A stretch of 5,404 nt of DNA, taken from the NCBI GenBank assembly GCA_025360665.1, contig JANYBU010000103.1, forward strand, positions 1 through 5,404, in the 5' to 3' direction. Source of the DNA: Nitrospira sp. (lineage in GTDB: Bacteria; Nitrospirota; Nitrospiria; Nitrospirales; Nitrospiraceae). A model generated the notes under the pieces. That model was not told the origin of the DNA. It ran no database searches and worked only from the letters and a program-made list of their open reading frames with translations. Made by a program: the position numbers and the translations under genes. Of the stretch, positions 1-5,404 are shown in pieces. How positions within the stretch are numbered: the first letter of the stretch is position 1; each line of letters starts with the position of its first letter.

Positions 1-136
1 GCAGCAACGCATGGTAGCGCCTGGTATTCGCGCCCGCGACCGTGCCAGACGCAAATCCGCCGCGGCCGTTGGTTTCTAGCCACTCAAGGCCCAGTGCCTG
101 CTCGAAGTCTTGGCATGTGGTTGCGTCAACCTTCAT
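1..136 (-). CDS. Amylo-alpha-1,6-glucosidase (glycogen debranching-type), N-terminal fragment cut by window edge
   Basis: Only the first 45 codons are present; the gene continues beyond position 1. Reading the minus strand from the ATG at 136-134 gives a peptide starting MKVDATTCQDFEQALGLEW and containing EWLETNGRGGFASGTVAGAN (residues 18-37), followed by TRRYHALL. A glutamate-tryptophan-leucine, then TNG.GG.ASGT and GANTRRYH, is the hallmark opening of the bacterial/archaeal glycogen debranching enzyme N-terminal domain (GDE_N), which precedes a GH133-type catalytic domain in full-length members. Those enzymes remove alpha-1,6 branch glucosyl residues from glycogen-like glucans in the cytoplasm. 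The start fits the family, and the upstream SD-like sequence (GATGAG about 9 nt before the ATG) is weak. It lies 88 bp downstream of the glucosidase gene on the same strand, suggesting co-transcription. The catalytic part is not visible, so activity cannot be judged. Confidence 0.85.
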   Translation of the reverse strand, partial: MKVDATTCQDFEQALGLEWLETNGRGGFASGTVAGANTRRYHALL

Positions 137-224
137 GGCGTTTTTCTCATCAAGAGCGTATGGCGTATGGCCGATGGCAAGAGTTTCTTGCTATACGCTA
201 TCAGCCATTTGCCATAGGCTCCCC
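137..224. repeat. Short tandem and inverted repeats filling the spacer between the two sugar-hydrolase genes
   Basis: The 88-bp gap is built of related short words. A perfect 7-bp tandem, GCGTATG twice, lies at 156-169. A perfect 6-bp stem, GCAAGA (177-182) with TCTTGC (186-191), has a 3-nt loop. Around it, ATACGC at 193-198 is the complement of GCGTAT in either tandem copy, and GCCATA at 211-216 is the complement of TATGGC at 159-164 or 166-171. The whole can therefore fold into an interrupted hairpin with bulges. There is no T-tract after the stem on the minus strand, so it is not a classical intrinsic terminator. It could be an mRNA-stabilising or processing hairpin in a two-gene transcript, or a copy of a dispersed intergenic repeat; the sequence alone does not decide. 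Confidence 0.55.
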
Positions 225-2915
225 CTATTCCCCTGACTGCTGAATCAGTTTCGCCACCAATCCTGTCCATCCCGTTTGGTGGCTGGCGCCGATGCCGGAG
301 CCGTTGTCTCCATGGAAGTATTCGTAGAAGGGAATCGCATCTCGCCAGAGTGGATCGTCCTGGAACTTGGCAGTGCCTCCGAAGACGGGGCGTCGCCCGG
401 TTTGGTCGCGGAGAAAGATGTGGGTGAGCCTCCGTGACAATTCCGCGGCGACTTCGTTCAAGGGGATGGTCCGAGCAGAGCCGGTCGGACATTCGACTGT
501 ATAGTCGTCGCCAAGGAAGTAGTGGAATTTCTGGAGCGATTCGATCAGCAGATAGTTGACGGGAAACCAAATTGGACCACGCCAGTTGGAGTTCCCGCCA
601 AAATTTCCCGTGCTCGATTCGGCCGGCTCATAGTCCACTCGATAGTCCATGCCCATCGCCGATAGGACGTAGGGGTGATTCTTGTGGTAGCGCGAGAGGG
701 CGCGGATGCCATAGGGAGACAGGAATTCTTCTTCGTCCAGCATATAACCCAACACGGATTTCAGCCGGTCGCGGTTCACCAGCGACAGGAAGCGCCGGAC
801 CTCGCCATCATGTGATTGGGTTTCCACGTGCGCGCTGAAGTCGGGCCGGTTTTCAATGAACCACTGCATGCGGTGTTTAAACCTGGGGAGGCTATCGATC
901 AGTTCAGAATCTAACGTCTCCACGGCAAAGAGCGGGATCAACCCGACCAGTGACCGGACCTTCAAGGGAAGCGTCTGCCCGTCAGGAAGATGCAGGACGT
1001 CGTAGAAAAATCCGTCCTCTTTGTTCCACAGCTCGATTTTCTCGCCACCGATGTTGTTCATGGCCCGGCAGATGTAGACGAAGTGCTCGAAGAATTTGCT
1101 GGCGACGTCCTCGTACGCCCGATTCTCTCGGGCCAGTTCCAACGCGATCGAGAGCATGTTGAGGCAATACATGCCCATCCAACTCGTCGCGTCCGATTGT
1201 TCGATATGCCCTCCGGTCGGCAACGGCGCGCTGCGGTCGAAGACCCCGATGTTGTCGAGGCCCAGGAATCCGCCCTGGAAGATGTTTTTCCCTTCGGTGT
1301 CTTTCCGATTCACCCACCAGGTGAAATTCAGGAGCAATTTGTGAAACACGCGCTCCAAGAAGACGCGATCGCCCACGCCTTTCCGCTTCTTGTCGATCTT
1401 GTAGATGCGCCAGGCCGCCCATGCATGCACGGGCGGATTCACATCTCCAAACGCCCATTCGTAGGCGGGAATCTGGCCGTTCGGGTGCATGTACCACTCA
1501 CGGAGCATCAGGATCAGCTGTTCCTTGGCAAAGGTCGCATCCACCAACGCCAACGGAATACAGTGAAATGCGAGATCCCATGCGGCATACCAGGGATACT
1601 CCCACTTGTCCGGCATGGAGATGACGTCGGCGTTGTAGAGATGGGTCCAATCCGAGTTGCGTCCGTGGAGCCGTTCTCTGGGCGGTTCGGACCAAGTCGG
1701 GTCGCCCTTCAGCCACCGATTGACGTCATAATGGTAGAACTGCTTGCTCCAGAGGAGGCCGGCAAACGCCTGCCGCTGGACGCGCCGTGCGTCTTCGGAG
1801 AGATCGGGCGGCGCAAGTGCGTTGTAGAACTCGTTGGCCTCCTGAATTCGCTGCATGAATGTGGCGTCGAAAGCCTCGCGCGTGAGACCCTTCTCGCTAT
1901 CTTCGTTCGTCAAGCGAAGATGGATGGTGTCCGATGCGCCAGGAGCCAATGAGAGGGTATAGTGGGCGGCAGCTTTTGAACCGATCTTCTGAGGATTCAC
2001 CGCCCCTTTGTCGCCCTGTACCACGTAGTCATGAAAGCTGTCTTTCACATACCGGGCTCCCTCCGCATCGCCGTAGAGCCGACTGGTGTTTGTCTCGTTC
2101 TCTGTGAACAGCAATGTCGGCTGTCGCTCACACCAGAGGCGTCGTCGGCCGTAGTACTCGTGGTCCAGCTTGATGACGCTCATGCCCTTGGCGGCTTCTC
2201 CCTCACGCATTCGCGGCCGGCGCGCGTCGAGCCCCCAGGACCAGGTGTTCCGAAACCAGAGGGTCGGTAGGAGTGTCAACTCAGCAGGATCGGGCCCATG
2301 GTTGACGACGTGAATGCGGATCAGCAGATCCTCGGGGGAGGCCTTGGCATATTCCACGACGACGTCGAAGTAGCGATTCTCGTCGAAGACGCCGGTGTCG
2401 ATCAGTTCGTATTCCAAGTCCCGCCGGCCCCGTCGACGATTCTCCTCGACGAGCTTGGCATAGGGGAACTCCGCCTGCGGGTACTTGTAGAGGTACTTCA
2501 TGTAGGAGTGGGTCGGGGTCGAATCGAGATAGAAATAATAGTCTTTGACGTCTTCGCCATGGTTCCCTTCGTTGCCAGTCAGGCCGAAGATCCGTTCCTT
2601 TAGAATAGGATCTCGTCCGTTCCAGAGGGCGATGGCGAAGCAGATATATTGGTGACGATCGGAAATGCCGGCCAGTCCGTCCTCATTCCAGCGATAGGCG
2701 CGCGAGCGGGCATGGTCGTGAGGAAACGATTCCCAGGCGGTCCCGTGCGGGCTGTAGTCTTCGCGGACGGTCCCCCAGGCCCGTTCGCTGAGATAGGGCC
2801 CCCAGCGTTTCCAATGTTCCTGCCGGCGGGAGTCTTCCTCAAGACGCTGCTGTTCCGCGGTGAGCGGTGCTGGACTGGCTGGGTTTGATGGGGCGGTTCG
2901 GCGTGAATGCGGCAT
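225..2915 (-). CDS. GH63/MGH1-like glucosidase, cytoplasmic, complete
   Basis: An 896-residue protein of the large bacterial 'glucosidase' family related to GH63 (processing alpha-glucosidase and mannosylglycerate hydrolase-like (alpha/alpha)6 barrels). Residues 34-66 (HWKRWGPYLSERAWGTVRED, then a HGTAWESFPHDHARSR stretch) and 110-145 (GLTGNEGNHGEDVK, then DSTPTHSYMKYLYKYP) form the conserved beta-rich N-terminal part. The barrel begins near 375. Conserved blocks are PWYAAWDLAFH (441-451), GQIPAYEWAFGDVNPPVHAWA (from 480), FLGLDNIGVFDRS (550-562), NSNWRGPIWFPVNYL (775-789) and FYEYFHGDNGSGIGASHQTGW (from 863). By analogy with GH63, D554 is the likely general acid and E865 the likely base; this is an alignment by eye. 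There is no signal peptide or membrane segment. Its alpha-glucan or glucoside substrate is unknown. GAGGAG 4 nt before the ATG supports this start, and no other Met occurs before residue 139. The first ~20 Pro/Ser-rich residues look like a non-conserved extension. It probably forms an operon with the debranching enzyme. Confidence 0.93.
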   Translation of the reverse strand: MPHSRRTAPSNPASPAPLTAEQQRLEEDSRRQEHWKRWGPYLSERAWGTVREDYSPHGTAWESFPHDHARSRAYRWNEDGLAGISDRHQYICFAIALWNGRDPILKERIFGLTGNEGNHGEDVKDYYFYLDSTPTHSYMKYLYKYPQAEFPYAKLVEENRRRGRRDLEYELIDTGVFDENRYFDVVVEYAKASPEDLLIRIHVVNHGPDPAELTLLPTLWFRNTWSWGLDARRPRMREGEAAKGMSVIKLDHEYYGRRRLWCERQPTLLFTENETNTSRLYGDAEGARYVKDSFHDYVVQGDKGAVNPQKIGSKAAAHYTLSLAPGASDTIHLRLTNEDSEKGLTREAFDATFMQRIQEANEFYNALAPPDLSEDARRVQRQAFAGLLWSKQFYHYDVNRWLKGDPTWSEPPRERLHGRNSDWTHLYNADVISMPDKWEYPWYAAWDLAFHCIPLALVDATFAKEQLILMLREWYMHPNGQIPAYEWAFGDVNPPVHAWAAWRIYKIDKKRKGVGDRVFLERVFHKLLLNFTWWVNRKDTEGKNIFQGGFLGLDNIGVFDRSAPLPTGGHIEQSDATSWMGMYCLNMLSIALELARENRAYEDVASKFFEHFVYICRAMNNIGGEKIELWNKEDGFFYDVLHLPDGQTLPLKVRSLVGLIPLFAVETLDSELIDSLPRFKHRMQWFIENRPDFSAHVETQSHDGEVRRFLSLVNRDRLKSVLGYMLDEEEFLSPYGIRALSRYHKNHPYVLSAMGMDYRVDYEPAESSTGNFGGNSNWRGPIWFPVNYLLIESLQKFHYFLGDDYTVECPTGSARTIPLNEVAAELSRRLTHIFLRDQTGRRPVFGGTAKFQDDPLWRDAIPFYEYFHGDNGSGIGASHQTGWTGLVAKLIQQSGE

Positions 2916-2919
2916 GGGA

Positions 2920-2925
2920 CTCCTC
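2920..2925 (-). promoter_or_regulatory. Ribosome binding site of the glucosidase gene
   Basis: GAGGAG on the minus strand ends 4 nt before the ATG at 2915-2913. The spacing is short but usable, and it selects this start over any internal codon. Further upstream, TATGCT (2960-2955, minus) is a weak -10-like hexamer with no good -35 partner, so I do not call a promoter. Confidence 0.6.
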
Positions 2926-2978
2926 AGCGGTTCGTGTAGGAGGACAGTCGGCGGAGCATACTTTTTCTTAGAAACCTA

Positions 2979-3194
2979 GCAGGAAACCGACCAGTCCGCC
3001 AGCGGCGTTCTCGACACCCGTGAAGCGTAGCTCGTTATTCGCGCGACACTCGCGAGATTTTCGAGAAAAGCGGGACTGGTCGGAAGTTTCATCTTCGCGA
3101 GTCGTGCCTGTCGCGCGCGTCTTGCTTGTCTCGCGTGCGCTTCACGAACGTCGTACGAAGAGGCCGGCCTGTTTGGGCATCCTGCAGGCTCTTC
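2979..3194. repeat. Composite intergenic palindromic element (nested inverted repeats, MITE/REP-like)
   Basis: About 216 bp between the exporter and the glucosidase genes, dense in inverted repeats. The outer ends are GCAGGA (2979-2984) and TCCTGC (3180-3185). Inside is a nested hairpin: CGTGAAGCG (3019-3027) with CGCTTCACG (3138-3146), CGCGCGACA (3040-3048) with TGTCGCGCG (3109-3117), and CTCGCGA (3049-3055) with TCGCGAG (3095-3101). The last two make a 16-bp stem with a 7-nt bulge. An 11-bp pair, CCGACCAGTCC (2987-2997) and GGACTGGTCGG (3073-3083), interleaves with this hairpin instead of nesting. The right end adds a perfect palindrome AGGCCGGCCT (3161-3170) and a GAAGAG/CTCTTC stem (3157-3162 with 3189-3194). 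No transposase is encoded. It resembles, from memory, dispersed intergenic repeats of Nitrospira genomes. It may also slow transcription from the upstream exporter gene. Confidence 0.6.
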
Positions 3195-3368
3195 CGTTAT
3201 CGGTCGGTCTAGGTCGGAAACTGAGTCGAGTCGCGGGACAATCGCGGCTATGCGTACTCATGCAGTATGTCGAAGGGCTGAACGGCGAGACTGCCTGTTA
3301 CAGTCGCGTAGCCGCTTGTCTGCGTGCGGACAGGCACAGGCCGTCGCTTGCAACAGAAGCTTCATGGA
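3195..3368. other. Intergenic region downstream of the exporter gene with hairpin-forming segments
   Basis: No gene is supported here. GCGGCTATGCG (3244-3254) and CGCGTAGCCGC (3305-3315) pair over 11 positions with a single mismatch (a G-U wobble when the plus strand is transcribed), enclosing a smaller GCAGT/ACTGC stem (3262-3266 with 3290-3294) that competes with GACTG/CAGTC (3289-3293 with 3301-3305). Next to it, TGTCTG (3317-3322) and CGGACA (3327-3332) close a 4-nt loop. On the minus strand these hairpins would lie in the 3' untranslated region of the exporter transcript, 37-125 nt after its stop. They lack a following T-run, so an intrinsic terminator is not evident. A small structured RNA is possible but unsupported by any recognised family. 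Confidence 0.4.
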
Positions 3369-5099
3369 TTAGACCGGGAGTTCGGTGAGCCGAAGGGTGT
3401 AGAGGTATTGGTAGAGCCCTTTATGGTCCATCAGTTCGGCATGGGTACCGGTTTCCACGAGGCGCCCTTTGTTGATGACGAGAATGCGATCCGCTCGTTG
3501 GATGGTCGTCAAGCGGTGGGCGATCACAAAGGTCGTTCGGCCTTTCATGAGTTGTTCTAGCGCCTCCTGGACGAGTCGTTCCGACTCACTGTCAAGGGCA
3601 GAGGTAGCTTCATCCAACAACAAGATCCGTGGATTTTTCACTATGGCTCTGGCGATGGCGATGCGCTGCCGCTGTCCGCCCGACATATTGATCCCTTTTT
3701 CCCCCACGATGGTCTGATACTGGTCCGGGAAGCTCATGATGAAGTCATGGGCATGGGCCGCACGGCTCGCCGCCACCACCTCTTCCTCAGTGGCCTCCCT
3801 GTCTCCGTAGCGGATATTGTCGAGAATCGTCCCGCCGAACAAGATCGTCTCTTGTGGGACCAGCGCGATCTGTCGATACCAACTGTCGAGTGTAACCTGG
3901 CGGAGATCTTGTCCATCGATGGTGATGTGCCCCTCAGTCGGATCGTAGAAACGGTGGAGTAAGTTCATTACGGTTGTTTTTCCGGCGCCGGTGGGACCGA
4001 CGATGGCGAGCAGTTCGCCCGGCTTGGCTTCGAACGACACATCCGTCAAGACCGGTTGGCGTGGATCGTAGGCAAAGCTGACGTGCTCCGCCCGGATGTG
4101 TCCTGAGACGGTGGACAGCGACGTGGCCGTGGGGGAGTCGCTTACTTCGGCACGTGTGTCCAGAATTTCGAACACCCGTTGGGTGGCACCCTGTGCCTCC
4201 TTGATCTGCGCGAACACGCGGGCAGCAGAACTGAAGGGGCCGATCAGAATTCCGGCAAAGAGGACGAACGCAAAGAGATCGCCCGGCGACACGCTCCCGT
4301 CGATGACCTGGCGTCCCCCATACCACAACACCGCCGCTGCGGCGGCGAAGGTGAGGAGGCTGATGACGGGAATAAACACTGCCATGAGGCCTGCCTTTCG
4401 CATCGTCAACGCCAAGGTCTGTTCGACTTGCGCGGCAAACCTGGTCTTTTCGCGCTGTGTTTGGACGAAGGACTTCACGACCCGGATACCGGAGATCACT
4501 TCCTCGATCAGGGTACTCATGGCGGCGGTGTGGTCCTGAATCGAGGTCGAGAGAGATTTCAGTTTTCGTCCAAAGAACTTGGCCGCAAGAACGAGCAATG
4601 GGAGCAGAACGAGGATTAAGAGGCAGAGCTGCCAATTCATGATCAACAAGAACGTGATGCCTCCCACAAACGTCACGAGCTGTTTCGCACCGTCGATCGG
4701 CGTTTCAGTCACGACCGATTGGATCACTGTCACATCGTTCATGAGCCGCGAAAGGAGCTCTCCCGTTCTCCGGCGAGCAAAGAAGCTCACCGATAACGTA
4801 TGCAGATGTCCAAAGAGGTGTCGGCGAAAGTCGGCAATGATGCGCTGCGAAATCCAAGCAGTTAGATAGCTATGGCCCATCGAGCAGAGCCCCTGCAGGA
4901 CAACGAGCCCAAGAAGGATGAGAATCATGTCCGTCATTTTGGGCTGATCGCGCTGCACCGTAATGATGTCCCATAAGGTGCCGGCCAGCCGCAGCAGGGT
5001 CAGATTGATGGCAGCAACGCCCATGACCAGTAACCCGGCCAGCACCATGCGAGACAGGTAGGGCCTCAGGAATGGGAGAAATCGTGAGAAAGTAGACAT
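3369..5099 (-). CDS. ABC exporter half-transporter, fused membrane and ATPase domains (MsbA/lipid-exporter-like)
   Basis: A 576-residue inner-membrane exporter half that should work as a homodimer. The type I exporter membrane domain has hydrophobic segments at about 17-40, 56-78, 138-158, 159-175, 240-262 and 273-292. The coupling region SFFARRRTGELLSRLMND (105-122) is typical of the family. In the ATPase domain are an A-loop tyrosine Y344, Walker A GPTGAGKTT (368-376), Q-loop Q416, X-loop-like TIVGEKG (463-469), signature MSGGQ (472-476, a mild variant of LSGGQ), Walker B ILLLDE (492-497), D-loop SALD and the switch histidine H528. Every catalytic residue is present, so it should hydrolyse ATP. 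Length and order match MsbA-like and multidrug-type exporters; the substrate (lipid, drug or peptide) cannot be told from sequence, so I give no symbol. The only in-frame start before a stop codon at 5132-5130 is the ATG at 5099; its Shine-Dalgarno is poor. No partner gene adjoins it in the window. Confidence 0.95.
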   Translation of the reverse strand: MSTFSRFLPFLRPYLSRMVLAGLLVMGVAAINLTLLRLAGTLWDIITVQRDQPKMTDMILILLGLVVLQGLCSMGHSYLTAWISQRIIADFRRHLFGHLHTLSVSFFARRRTGELLSRLMNDVTVIQSVVTETPIDGAKQLVTFVGGITFLLIMNWQLCLLILVLLPLLVLAAKFFGRKLKSLSTSIQDHTAAMSTLIEEVISGIRVVKSFVQTQREKTRFAAQVEQTLALTMRKAGLMAVFIPVISLLTFAAAAAVLWYGGRQVIDGSVSPGDLFAFVLFAGILIGPFSSAARVFAQIKEAQGATQRVFEILDTRAEVSDSPTATSLSTVSGHIRAEHVSFAYDPRQPVLTDVSFEAKPGELLAIVGPTGAGKTTVMNLLHRFYDPTEGHITIDGQDLRQVTLDSWYRQIALVPQETILFGGTILDNIRYGDREATEEEVVAASRAAHAHDFIMSFPDQYQTIVGEKGINMSGGQRQRIAIARAIVKNPRILLLDEATSALDSESERLVQEALEQLMKGRTTFVIAHRLTTIQRADRILVINKGRLVETGTHAELMDHKGLYQYLYTLRLTELPV

Positions 5100-5404
5100 G
5101 AAAGTCGATCTTAGCAGACCAGGAAAGAACTATGTTTGGTACGGGTGAACTTTGCGGGAGTACACGGATAGCACAACGGAGGAACGATGATGCAGGATAC
5201 TCAAGAAGGCTGGATTGCTCACCCGCTAACCCCCAGTGCGTCGAGGTGCGTTTTGTTTCAAGCAAGACCGCAGTCAGTCAAGATCAGAGGCGGCACGGTT
5301 GGGGGTTCGCGAGAGTCTTAGTGATGCGAGACCGCGCTGGCGAGATCTTTCAGGATTCTGTCAGAAAATACGGCTAAGGGACGCCAAGGAGAATGGCAGG
5401 GGGG
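5100..5404. other. Region upstream of the exporter gene, no secure gene
   Basis: This 305-bp stretch should contain the promoter and leader of the exporter, but I see no convincing -35/-10 pair on the minus strand; TTGACT (5283-5278, minus) is a good -35-like word without a clear -10 at the right distance. AACCCCC (5228-5234) and GGGGGTT (5301-5307) are inverted copies 66 bp apart. An AAGGAG at 5386-5391 sits only 1 nt before an ATG at 5393, too close to serve it, though it could belong to a plus-strand gene starting beyond the edge. The one small ORF here is listed separately. Confidence 0.4.
5187..5321 (+). CDS. Possible 44-residue small protein with a strong ribosome binding site
   Basis: A short plus-strand ORF divergent from the exporter gene. 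GGAGG at 5178-5182 lies 4 nt before a first ATG (5187) and 7 nt before a second, adjacent ATG (5190); the second has the better spacing. The product begins MMQDTQEGWIAHPLTPSASR, then becomes basic and Gly/Ser-rich, ending at TAG 5319-5321. There is no signal peptide, membrane segment or recognisable motif. Codon use is mixed, including AGA and AGG, unlike the two long genes here. The ribosome binding site is the only positive evidence. It could be a real small protein, a leader peptide of a downstream plus-strand gene, or chance. Confidence 0.25.
   Translation: MMQDTQEGWIAHPLTPSASRCVLFQARPQSVKIRGGTVGGSRES

Noticed and set aside
990..1952. A 320-codon plus-strand open frame inside the glucosidase gene
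   Set aside because: It is antisense to strongly conserved coding sequence. Its translation shows no domain, and long antisense frames are expected opposite GC-rich genes.
3157..3194. Intrinsic terminator for the exporter gene
   Set aside because: The stem is bulged and no run of T follows it on the minus strand, so I kept it as part of the palindromic element.
2979..3194. CRISPR array or insertion sequence
   Set aside because: There are no regularly spaced direct repeats of constant length and no transposase frame, only inverted repeats.
3195..3368. tRNA gene
   Set aside because: Paired segments exist but no cloverleaf, TTC-type T-loop or acceptor stem of the right size can be drawn.
3020..3388. 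A 122-codon plus-strand open frame spanning the intergenic region
   Set aside because: It runs through the palindromic element and overlaps the end of the exporter gene. The translation is Arg/Ser-rich without any motif, and there is no good ribosome binding site.
3934..4635. A 233-codon minus-strand frame within the exporter gene
   Set aside because: It is an alternate frame of the ABC exporter, with an Arg/Ser/Pro-rich translation typical of frame-shifted reading; the exporter frame has every family motif.
5132..5377. An 81-codon plus-strand open frame upstream of the exporter
   Set aside because: AGGA 8 nt before its ATG is only moderate, the translation is Arg-rich and motif-free, and it overlaps in another frame the 44-codon ORF that has a better ribosome binding site. 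Neither is secure.

Overview
The window carries three genes on the minus strand plus structured intergenic DNA. It looks like a moderately GC-rich, free-living bacterium. The best guess is a Nitrospira-like (Nitrospirota) genome. That guess rests on the type of GH63-like glucosidase and on intergenic palindromic DNA resembling, from memory, repeats common in Nitrospira; no search was run, so it is inference.

Layout, in the direction of transcription (right to left): (1) 5404-5100, a leader/intergenic region with no secure gene, holding one 44-codon plus-strand ORF with a good Shine-Dalgarno. (2) 5099-3369, a complete 576-residue half-size ABC exporter with fused membrane and ATPase domains and all nucleotide-binding motifs intact. 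(3) 3368-2916, a 453-bp intergenic region rich in inverted repeats: a composite palindromic element at about 2979-3194 and a separate hairpin-forming stretch at 3244-3332. (4) 2915-225, a complete 896-residue cytoplasmic GH63/MGH1-like glucosidase. (5) 224-137, an 88-bp spacer made of short tandem and inverted repeats. (6) 136-1, the first 45 codons of a glycogen-debranching-type amylo-alpha-1,6-glucosidase that runs off the left edge.

The glucosidase and the debranching enzyme are in the same direction and 88 bp apart, so they are probably one alpha-glucan or storage-sugar utilisation unit. The ABC exporter is separated from them by 453 bp of palindromic DNA and is probably an independent transcription unit with no evident functional link. 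I found no convincing previously undescribed system. The most unusual content is the nested palindromic element between the exporter and the glucosidase, followed by the repeat-filled spacer between the two sugar genes.
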